A stretch of DNA of 7,256 bases from Sedimenticola sp. (GTDB lineage Bacteria; Pseudomonadota; Gammaproteobacteria; Chromatiales; Chromatiaceae), in contig JAUUYI010000098.1 in the NCBI GenBank assembly GCA_030590525.1, positions 1-7,256 of the forward strand. Reading direction: 5' to 3'. Within the stretch, counting starts at the first letter, position 1; every line of letters begins with the position of its first letter. The notes under the pieces were generated by a model, which ran no database searches, had not been told where the DNA came from, and was given only the letters and a program-made list of their open reading frames with translations. A program made the position numbers and the translations under genes. This document shows positions 1 to 5,744 of the stretch, piece by piece.

Positions 1-31
1 GCATTGGCCCTCCTCCACCCTGAACCGAGCG

Positions 32-69
32 GATTTTGATGGGCACGCTGCGCTTTGCCCATCCTACGT
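32..69. repeat. Palindromic intergenic repeat (REP-like)
   Basis: GATGGGCA (38-45) pairs perfectly with TGCCCATC (56-63) around a 10-base loop, CGCTGCGCTT. The flank CCTACG follows on the right. From memory, sequences of this shape (GGGCA, GCTGCGC core, TGCCC, then CCTACG) recur in intergenic regions of many gammaproteobacteria. Only one copy is in this window, so the repeat status rests on recall, while the palindrome itself is visible. Confidence 0.5.
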
Positions 70-93
70 AAGCATTTCCCAAAGCTAGCCGCC

Positions 94-136
94 AGAAAAA
101 ATGTCGGGCACAAAAACCGTGCCCGACATTTTTTCT
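94..136. terminator. Bidirectional rho-independent terminator
   Basis: An 18-bp perfect inverted repeat: arms 94-111 and 119-136 around a 7-base loop (AAAAACC). The GC-rich core (GTCGGGCAC with GTGCCCGAC) is flanked by a run of six A on the left and six T on the right, so a U-tract follows the hairpin on either strand. It lies about 80 bases past the stop of the leftward efflux operon and should end that transcript. The symmetry suggests it also ends a rightward transcript from a gene left of the window. Confidence 0.85.
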
Positions 137-150
137 GAATAGCGACCAAC

Positions 151-163
151 GCCGCTACGCGGC
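151..163. other. Short GC-rich hairpin
   Basis: GCCGC (151-155) and GCGGC (159-163) form a 5-bp stem with a TAC loop between the terminator and the stop-proximal stem-loop. It has no T-tract on either side, so it is not a terminator by itself. It may be a spacer structure or chance. Confidence 0.3.
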
Positions 164-174
164 CACAAATCAGA

Positions 175-210
175 GAATAACAAAATCAAGCAGTTACGAT
201 TATGTTATTC
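175..210 (-). other. AT-rich stem-loop just after the permease stop
   Basis: Arms 175-187 and 198-210 are inverted repeats matching at 12 of 13 positions, around a 10-base loop. The structure starts 5 bases beyond the TAA stop (216-218, minus strand) of the RND permease. It is AT-rich and no U-tract directly follows, so it is a poor terminator alone. It could protect the 3' end of the efflux mRNA or act together with the strong hairpin at 94-136. The structure is seen; the role is inference. Confidence 0.45.
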
Positions 211-215
211 AAGAG

Positions 216-3200
216 TTACTCAGCGTGAATCATTTTCCGGCGGGCTCCCAGTACCAGATAGAAGGCTGGGACTACGAACAGGGTGAACAGGGTGCCAATG
301 CCGAGTCCGCTTGCCACCACCAGACCGATGTCGAAGCGGCTGACTGCGCCCGGTCCGGTGGCACTCAGCAGGGGAATCATCGCCATGATCATGGATACGG
401 TGGTCATCAGAATGGGCCGCAGGCGAATGCTGGCGGCACGCTCCACAGCCTCTCTCTTTTCTGCGCCTTCACGAATCTGCAGTTGATTGGCAAACTCGAC
501 GATCAGAATACCGTTTTTCGCGATCAATCCGATGAGGGTGATGAGCCCCACCTGGGTATAGATATTGACCGAGGCAAAACCCAGCATCAGGAACGCGAGC
601 GCGCTGGCCAGTGAGAGGGGGACGGAGACCAGGATGATGAGCGGATCACGCCAGCTTTCGAACTGGGCCGCCAGGACCAGATAGATAACCAGCAGTGACA
701 TGAAAAAGGTGGTTACCAGTGCGCTGCCCTGCTGGGCGTACTGGCGTGAACTCCCGGTGTAGTCCCAGCCAAAGCCGCGGGGGAAGCTCTCTTTCGCCTG
801 TTGCTCCAGGTAGCTCATGGCATCCCCCAGCGCGACACCTGGAACCATCAGCCCCTGGATAGTGAGGCTGTTCAGTTGCTGAAACTGAGTGCGCTTGCTG
901 GGCTCCACGCTGGTTTCGATCTGCACCAGTGATGACAGCGGCACCTGATCACCCGAAGCCGTGCGCAGGTAGTACGCTTCGATCACGCGGGTATCGAGCC
1001 GAAACCGGTCCCCGACCTGTGGAATAACTTTGTAGCTGCGCCCCATCAGGCTGAACCGGTTGACATAGCTGTCACCGAGCAGGGTGGCCAGGTTGTGCCC
1101 GATTTCCTGCATGGAGATGCCTAGATCTGCAGCCCGGTCCCGGTCGATGGCCAGGGTGATCCTGGGGCGGGTGAGCTTTATATCCTTCTGCAGAAAAGCA
1201 AAGCGTCCACTCTGCATGGCACGTTCGATCAACTGGTCTGCGATCTGATCGAGCTGCCCATAGTCTGCATCCGAGACGATGACGAACTGCAATGGCAGTC
1301 CGCCTCCCGTTCCCGGCAGGCTGGGGCGAGGGAACATGGCGGTCTGAAATCCGGCGACCTGGCTGACCTTGCCCTGCAGCTCTGGCTGGATCGCCATCTG
1401 GGAGCGTTGCCGCTGTGACGGTGGTGGCATCTTGAATCCGCCAAAGACCACACTGTCATCGCCGCCAAAACCGAGGATCAGGAAACTTTCGCCGTACTCA
1501 GGGGTGGTTTCAAAATGCTCGATCAGCTCCCGTGTATAAGCCTCGTTATATTTGAGGGTTGCAGTCTGTGGGCCTGTGGCCATGAAAAACAGGATGCTCT
1601 GATCCTCGGTGGGTGCCAGTTCACTCTTCGACATCACGAACATGAAGTAGAGGCTGATCAGCACCACGGCCGCGAACAGCACGATCAGAGACGGGTACTC
1701 CAGCACCCTGTGCAGCAGCCTGCGATAACTGGTCGACAGCTTGCTGAAGAGCTGTTCCACGCGCTGTTCAAAACGCCCGGGCAGTCCGGCGGGTTTTAAT
1801 ATCTTTGAGCTGAGCATGGGTGCGAGGGTCAGGGCGACGATCCCGGAGATGAGCACTGCTGCGGCCAGAGAAAAGGCAAATTCAGTAAACAGGGTTCCGA
1901 CCAGTCCCTCCATGAAACCGATCGGTGCATAGACCGCGATCAGCGTGGTCGTCATGGCAATCACCGGCAACCCGAGCTCACGGGCCCCATCGATCGCTGC
2001 CTGATATCGGGATTTTCCCATCGCGATATGGCGATGTACGTTTTCCACGATGACGATGGCATCGTCCACAACCAGACCAATTGCCAGTACCATCGCAAGC
2101 AGGGTGAGCAGATTGAGCGAAAAGCCCATGGTCAACATCAGAAAGACGGCGCCAATCAGCGAAAGGGGGACCGTCACGGCCGGAATTACGGCGGCACGCA
2201 GGGAGCCCAGCGAGAGGTAGATCACCAACAGTACAATGGCCACTGCTTCCAGCAGGGTACGCACCACCTCACCGATAGAGTCGGCAATGAATTCACTGGC
2301 ATCATAAGGCAGAACGCCATGGAGCCCGGCGGGCAGGTCCGCCTTTATCTCTTTGAAGGCATCGTGTACCCGCCGGGCCACGTCCAGGGGGTTTGCCCCC
2401 GGCGCCTGCTCGATAGCCATGAAGATGGCTATCTTGCCTCGGTACCAGTTGGTCGAGTCGTACTCCTCTGCTCCCAGTTCGGTATCCGCGATGTCGCTCA
2501 GGCGTACCAATGTGCCGTTGCGGTTACTTACCACCAGTCTTCTGAAATCCTGCTCACGCGACACATCGGTGGTCGTGCTCAGGTCGATGGCCACATAGTC
2601 GCCTCTGATCTGGCCGATGCCTGCCAGGTAATTATTGCGGCGGAGCACGCTGGCCACGTCATCTCCGGTCACTCCCAGTGCGGCCATACGTCTGGGGTCC
2701 AGCCAGATGCGCATGGCAAAGGTTTTGTTGCCCAGCAATGCGGCCTTGCCCACTCCCTGTAGCGCCTGCAATTTCGGTTGCACCACCCGCAGCAGGTAGT
2801 CAGTAATCTGAGCCGGCTTCATCGCATCGCTGTAGAAGGCCATGTACATGAGCGCGGTGCGATCACCGGTCTGGGAGCTGATGACAGGGTCTTCGGCCTC
2901 TGCAGGCAGTACATTGCGCTGACTTGAGACCTTGGCCTGGATCTCCGCTACAGCGGCATTGGAGTCGAAATTAAGGCGCATATGGGCTTCGATAACAGAG
3001 GCGCCAGGGCGGCTGACAGAGGAGAGGTAATCGATGCCGTCTGCTTCAGCGATCGCCTGTTGCAGAGGGGTGGTGATGAAGCCCTTCACCAGTTCGCTGC
3101 TGGCGCCGGGATAGGCGGTGGTGACCGTCACGACCGTATCCAGGGTTTCGGGATATTGGCGCACTTCGAGCAGGGTGAGGGCACGCAGCCCAAGTATCAG

Positions 3201-3263
3201 TATCAGCAGGCTGATCACACTGGCCAGCACCGGGCGGCCTACGAACAAGTCGGTAAACTTCAC
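216..3263 (-). CDS. RND multidrug efflux permease, MexI/MexW-like
   Basis: Inner-membrane proton-antiport pump of the hydrophobe/amphiphile (HAE-1) RND family, 1015 residues, close to the usual 1020-1050. Layout: TM1 about 10-31; first periplasmic porter loop about 33-330; TM2-TM6 about 331-482; a linker helix; TM7 about 523-545; second periplasmic loop about 546-838; TM8-TM12 about 843-1003. The TM4 proton-relay pair is D400-D401 (GLVVDDAIVIVENVHRH). K916 (GLIAKNGILIVEFAN) and R949 (RLRPILMTT) match AcrB K940 and R971, so the relay looks intact. The start MKFTDLFVGRPVLA and much of the N-terminal porter loop resemble Pseudomonas MexI (recalled, not searched). The start codon is GTG at 3261-3263 and overlaps the adaptor's TGA by 4 bases; GGAGAAAGG lies about 11 bases upstream. 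The stop is TAA. It should work with the adjacent adaptor and a TolC-type channel encoded elsewhere. The substrate cannot be read from the sequence. The RND permease call is very secure; the MexI subgroup is moderate. Confidence 0.97.
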   Translation of the reverse strand: MKFTDLFVGRPVLASVISLLILILGLRALTLLEVRQYPETLDTVVTVTTAYPGASSELVKGFITTPLQQAIAEADGIDYLSSVSRPGASVIEAHMRLNFDSNAAVAEIQAKVSSQRNVLPAEAEDPVISSQTGDRTALMYMAFYSDAMKPAQITDYLLRVVQPKLQALQGVGKAALLGNKTFAMRIWLDPRRMAALGVTGDDVASVLRRNNYLAGIGQIRGDYVAIDLSTTTDVSREQDFRRLVVSNRNGTLVRLSDIADTELGAEEYDSTNWYRGKIAIFMAIEQAPGANPLDVARRVHDAFKEIKADLPAGLHGVLPYDASEFIADSIGEVVRTLLEAVAIVLLVIYLSLGSLRAAVIPAVTVPLSLIGAVFLMLTMGFSLNLLTLLAMVLAIGLVVDDAIVIVENVHRHIAMGKSRYQAAIDGARELGLPVIAMTTTLIAVYAPIGFMEGLVGTLFTEFAFSLAAAVLISGIVALTLAPMLSSKILKPAGLPGRFEQRVEQLFSKLSTSYRRLLHRVLEYPSLIVLFAAVVLISLYFMFVMSKSELAPTEDQSILFFMATGPQTATLKYNEAYTRELIEHFETTPEYGESFLILGFGGDDSVVFGGFKMPPPSQRQRSQMAIQPELQGKVSQVAGFQTAMFPRPSLPGTGGGLPLQFVIVSDADYGQLDQIADQLIERAMQSGRFAFLQKDIKLTRPRITLAIDRDRAADLGISMQEIGHNLATLLGDSYVNRFSLMGRSYKVIPQVGDRFRLDTRVIEAYYLRTASGDQVPLSSLVQIETSVEPSKRTQFQQLNSLTIQGLMVPGVALGDAMSYLEQQAKESFPRGFGWDYTGSSRQYAQQGSALVTTFFMSLLVIYLVLAAQFESWRDPLIILVSVPLSLASALAFLMLGFASVNIYTQVGLITLIGLIAKNGILIVEFANQLQIREGAEKREAVERAASIRLRPILMTTVSMIMAMIPLLSATGPGAVSRFDIGLVVASGLGIGTLFTLFVVPAFYLVLGARRKMIHAE

Positions 3264-4354
3264 TGGCTGACTCGCCTTTCTCCAGGGGCTGGTTTTTCAT
3301 CCAGGATTACCGATATGCCGTTGCGTAGCTTGACCTGGCCGGCACTGACCACCCGGTCACCGGCTTCCAGGCCCTGTGTGATCTCCACCCGTCCCTGGCG
3401 TGTCTCTCCGGTGAGTATCTGCCTGCGCTGCACGACATTACCCCCTTCACCGGGTAGTACCAGGAAAACCGAACTGCCATAGGGGTTATAGGTGATCGCC
3501 GTATCCAGCAGGGTCAGTACCGTGCGGGGACGGGACAACAGGACCCGTATTCCAGCGAACATGCCCGGGCGCAGCCGGTGCGACGGATTGTCCATAGTGG
3601 CGCGGACCTTCAGGGTACGGGTGCCCTTGTCGACACCTGGGTCGAAGGCGGTGATTTTGCCGGTGAATCGCTCTTCGGGGTAGGCCTGCACCTCCAGTTC
3701 AACTGTCTGACCCGGTTTCAGGTCGGAGAGCCTGCGCTCCGGGACCGAGAAATCCATATGGATCGGGTCCAAAGATTGCAGTGGTACTATGGCGGAACCC
3801 TCCGGAAGATACTGACCGATATCGACCTTGCGGATACCCAGTATTCCAGTGAAAGGCGCATGGATCTTTTTCTTGTCGATCAATGCACGTTTGGCAATCA
3901 CTGCCGCCTTGGCTTCATCCAGCAGGGCCATGGTCTCGTCATATCTCGATATCGAGATGGATTTACTGCCGAGCAGTTTGGAAAGACGGTTGAAGTTGAG
4001 TTGCGCCAGCCGCTGTGAAGCCAGCAGGCCATCGAGTTCTGGCTTGTCCGCTGCGGTATCCAGCTCGATCAGCAACTGCCCCTGGGTTGCGGGTTCACCC
4101 GATTTGAAATGGATTGCAGTAATCTTACCGGCAACCTCATTACTGACGTCGATGCCAGCAACCGCAATCAGACTGCCGACCGCCGAAAGATAGGGCTGCC
4201 ATTGCATCTGCCTGACCGTGGTTACCGCAACGACGGGGGGAGGCGGGAGGGTGCGCTCCAGAGTCGCCTGCCGGATCTGCTGATACTTCCAGCCAAACAG
4301 TCCACCGAAGATCAGGGTTATGATGAGCAGAAGGAGAAACAGGCGTTTGATCAT
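3260..4354 (-). CDS. RND efflux periplasmic adaptor (MexH-like, HlyD family)
   Basis: Periplasmic membrane-fusion protein that bridges the RND permease and the outer-membrane channel; 364 residues from the chosen ATG. Residues 1-22 are a basic start (MIKR) plus a hydrophobic segment, serving as inner-membrane anchor or signal. There is no cysteine and hence no lipobox. The first lipoyl half is about 64-99 (VAGKITAIHFKSGEPATQGQ), a short alpha-hairpin about 101-163, the second lipoyl half about 164-206 (IHAPFTGILGIRKVDIGQYL), a beta-barrel about 205-275, and a membrane-proximal domain about 276-352. The hairpin tip carries the R-x3-L-x6-S pattern (R123, L127, S134) that in AcrA-type adaptors contacts TolC, so a TolC-like partner is expected although none is encoded here. 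A GTG at 4358-4360 lies in frame two codons earlier, but AAAGAG directly precedes and overlaps it, which favours ATG at 4352-4354. First gene of the operon; its TGA overlaps the permease GTG. Confidence 0.95.
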   Translation of the reverse strand: MIKRLFLLLLIITLIFGGLFGWKYQQIRQATLERTLPPPPVVAVTTVRQMQWQPYLSAVGSLIAVAGIDVSNEVAGKITAIHFKSGEPATQGQLLIELDTAADKPELDGLLASQRLAQLNFNRLSKLLGSKSISISRYDETMALLDEAKAAVIAKRALIDKKKIHAPFTGILGIRKVDIGQYLPEGSAIVPLQSLDPIHMDFSVPERRLSDLKPGQTVELEVQAYPEERFTGKITAFDPGVDKGTRTLKVRATMDNPSHRLRPGMFAGIRVLLSRPRTVLTLLDTAITYNPYGSSVFLVLPGEGGNVVQRRQILTGETRQGRVEITQGLEAGDRVVSAGQVKLRNGISVILDEKPAPGERRVSQ

Positions 4355-4445
4355 GATCACTCTTTAGGATTCATACCTTGCCGTATTCTACGCTTCCTGG
4401 AGATGAATTCTGGAGTTTAGGGCTCGCGAAATAATGATTTGTCCG

Positions 4446-4475
4446 ATAATGCGCAGGATATCAGCTCAGATTCAA
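4446..4475 (-). promoter_or_regulatory. Candidate sigma-70 promoter of the adaptor-permease operon
   Basis: Read on the minus strand, TTGAAT (4475-4470) and CATTAT (4451-4446) are separated by 18 bases; each box matches 4 of 6 consensus bases. Transcription would start near 4440 and leave a leader of about 85 bases before the adaptor ATG. A second possible -10 box, TAGAAT (4390-4385), lacks a good -35. Both are weak matches. Confidence 0.3.
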
Positions 4476-4560
4476 GATGCAGATGAAGGCGGTCGCTCTT
4501 AATACTTCCCTGTATCCGCGACACTTGTACATCCCGTACGGCGCATATCATCGATTATGT

Positions 4561-4584
4561 AGCTGAATCTGCAACGCAGAAGCT
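4561..4584. other. Small hairpin in the intergenic region
   Basis: TCTGC (4568-4572) and GCAGA (4576-4580) pair around AAC. The outer AGCT (4561-4564) and AGCT (4581-4584) can also pair, leaving GAA bulged on the left side. There is no T-run next to it, so it is not a terminator. Its role is unknown. Confidence 0.3.
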
Positions 4585-4672
4585 GAGCTTAGAGACAAGC
4601 AGGATTGGATAAATCATTTTTTTCGAGGCCCTTATGCGCAGGATCAATTAAATATAGCCGCATCTCCCTGGA

Positions 4673-4688
4673 TGGCGGGTCCACTGCT
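4673..4688 (+). promoter_or_regulatory. Candidate sigma-54 promoter of the pentapeptide gene
   Basis: TGGCGGGTCCACTGCT matches the sigma-54 consensus TGGCACG-N4-TTGCW at 9 of 12 defined positions. The invariant GG (4674-4675) and GC (4686-4687) are exactly 10 bases apart. Transcription would start near 4699, about 45 bases before the ATG at 4744, a normal leader length. Such a promoter would need an enhancer-binding activator; no such gene or defined enhancer site is visible here. A chance match is possible. Confidence 0.4.
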
Positions 4689-4730
4689 ATTCTTAAGTAT
4701 GGAGCATGTGCGGCGAGGTCAATGCTGAAA

Positions 4731-4739
4731 AGGGGAGAG
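4731..4739 (+). promoter_or_regulatory. Ribosome binding site of the pentapeptide gene
   Basis: AGGGGAGAG is a purine-rich Shine-Dalgarno sequence ending 4 bases before the ATG at 4744-4746. It fixes that ATG as the start and implies good translation. Confidence 0.75.
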
Positions 4740-4743
4740 TGAG

Positions 4744-5598
4744 ATGCTGGAAATCAGGCATAGAGAGACAGGGGATATTCTGGAGAGTGTCGACGCCGAT
4801 ACCCTGAAGGGGGCGGATTTGCGTGACATGAGGCTGGAAGGGGCAGATCTCTCCCGGCAGGATCTCTCTGGTGCACAACTGCAGCACACCGACCTGGTAG
4901 GGGCTGATCTGAGTGGATGCAATCTCAAGAGTGCCCATCTTGCCGGGGCCCATCTGAATGGGGCCGATCTCCGCGGTGCTGATCTGACCGAAGTCCGGGC
5001 CGGGGCGGAGAAGTCTGCCCTGGCAGCGATGATGACGGGCTGCAACCTGGAGGGTGCCATGCTGGACCGGGCCGACCTCAGGTGCGTGGAGTTGAGAAGC
5101 GGCAATCTGCACAAGGCCTCGCTCAACCATGCAGACCTGCGGAATGCGGATCTGTCTGGTTCGAATCTGTCGGAAGTGACTGCCAGAAATGCCCTTTTCA
5201 TCGATACCAATCTGCGCGGGGCGGATATGCGTGGGGCGAATCTCTGTGACAGCCATCTGAACGAGGCCAATATGATCAAGGCCAACCTCAGTGGTGCGCG
5301 TCTGGAGAGCTACACCCCCGGAGGCTTCACCGTGATCAATCTGGCTAATATGGAAGGGGCCGACCTCAAAGGTGCGAAGATGTGCAACATATTGGCAGAG
5401 GAGACAAACCTGAAGCATGCCAATCTGACGAATGTGGACCTGACCCATGCCAATATGGGTGGCGCAATACTCAGAAGTGCCAACGTGGCAGGGGCCGATT
5501 TTGATGGTGTGGAACTGGCCACCGTTACCATGGAGTTCGCCAATTTCTCCAAGGCTCTGAACGCGAAGATCCCTCCCTACAAGGTCAATTTGCGTTAG
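4744..5598 (+). CDS. Pentapeptide-repeat protein
   Basis: 284 residues, without signal peptide or membrane segment, so probably cytoplasmic. After an N-terminal stretch (MLEIRHRETGDILESVDADT) nearly the whole protein is A(D/N)LxG-type pentapeptides that should fold into a right-handed quadrilateral beta-helix. The central L/M/F residues fall every five residues in three blocks: 21-81 (13 repeats), 102-187 (18) and 198-268 (15). The breaks between blocks are 21 and 11 residues centre to centre, each shifting the register by one and implying loops at about 84-99 and 189-196. The tail 271-284 (ALNAKIPPYKVNLR) is not repetitive. Family members include gyrase-protecting DNA mimics (Qnr, MfpA, AlbG), but most have no known function and the repeat alone does not give one. 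The start is set by the strong Shine-Dalgarno site. It lies 146 bases before a second RND permease on the same strand and could share its transcript. Family call near certain; function unknown. Confidence 0.95.
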   Translation: MLEIRHRETGDILESVDADTLKGADLRDMRLEGADLSRQDLSGAQLQHTDLVGADLSGCNLKSAHLAGAHLNGADLRGADLTEVRAGAEKSALAAMMTGCNLEGAMLDRADLRCVELRSGNLHKASLNHADLRNADLSGSNLSEVTARNALFIDTNLRGADMRGANLCDSHLNEANMIKANLSGARLESYTPGGFTVINLANMEGADLKGAKMCNILAEETNLKHANLTNVDLTHANMGGAILRSANVAGADFDGVELATVTMEFANFSKALNAKIPPYKVNLR

Positions 5599-5744
5599 TG
5601 ATCCGGGTCAATGCCTTATGGAATCATTGCCAACCCTCTGTGCCAGTATCGGTGAGGTGCTTCATCTGAAAGCTGTGGTTTAAGTGTAAAGCAGTCAGTT
5701 CGAATATAGGTAGTGTCAGGACGAGCTTGGGAGAGACCCAGTCG
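5599..5744 (+). other. Gap between the pentapeptide gene and the second RND gene
   Basis: No gene and no hairpin with a T-tract are visible, so read-through from the pentapeptide gene is possible. TTGGGAGAG near its end (5727-5735) contains GGGAG, which can serve as the Shine-Dalgarno site for the ATG at 5745, with rather long spacing. The in-frame stop TGA at 5667-5669 limits any upstream extension of the RND gene. I found no convincing sigma-70 promoter here. Confidence 0.6.

Larger units (their letters stand above)
4419..4632. repeat. Imperfect 22-bp inverted repeat pair in the intergenic region
   Basis: The reverse complement of 4419-4440 begins AAATCATT and ends GAGCCCT, and 4611-4632 begins AAATCATT and ends GAGGCCCT. 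Between these ends both have a T-rich stretch and a TTTCG, so with a one-base shift most positions agree. Each arm is followed on its right by a copy of ATGCGCAGGAT (4449-4459, 4634-4644). They could be two copies of one regulator site, or remnants of a small duplicated or inverted element. Confidence 0.35.
4355..4743. other. Divergent intergenic region between the two transcription units
   Basis: About 390 bases with no credible gene on either strand. It separates the leftward adaptor-permease operon from the rightward pentapeptide gene and must hold the promoters of both. It is visibly richer in AT than the genes. It contains candidate promoters, an imperfect inverted repeat, an 11-base direct repeat (ATGCGCAGGAT at 4449-4459 and 4634-4644), an 8-base palindrome CCGTACGG (4534-4541) and a small hairpin, listed separately where useful. 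Confidence 0.8.

Noticed and set aside
2028..2762. Plus-strand open frame of 244 codons inside the minus-strand RND permease.
   Set aside because: Its translation is rich in His and Gln without any domain or hydrophobic pattern. The opposite strand encodes a complete, well-conserved permease.
3578..4018. Plus-strand open frames opposite the adaptor gene (also 3828-4193 and 4109-4420).
   Set aside because: They lie over conserved adaptor sequence and show no family features.
4693..5448. Long minus-strand open frame (251 codons) opposite the pentapeptide gene, and a second one at 4719-5285.
   Set aside because: Both are mirror readings of the 15-base repeat unit of the pentapeptide gene, which keeps antisense stop codons rare. 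They show five-residue periodicity only as an echo, have no known domain, and the sense gene has the strong Shine-Dalgarno site and a family match.
4801..5590. Short-period repeat DNA that could suggest a CRISPR array or tandem minisatellite.
   Set aside because: The period is 15 bases, in frame, with variable third codon positions and no spacers. It is the coding signature of pentapeptide repeats.
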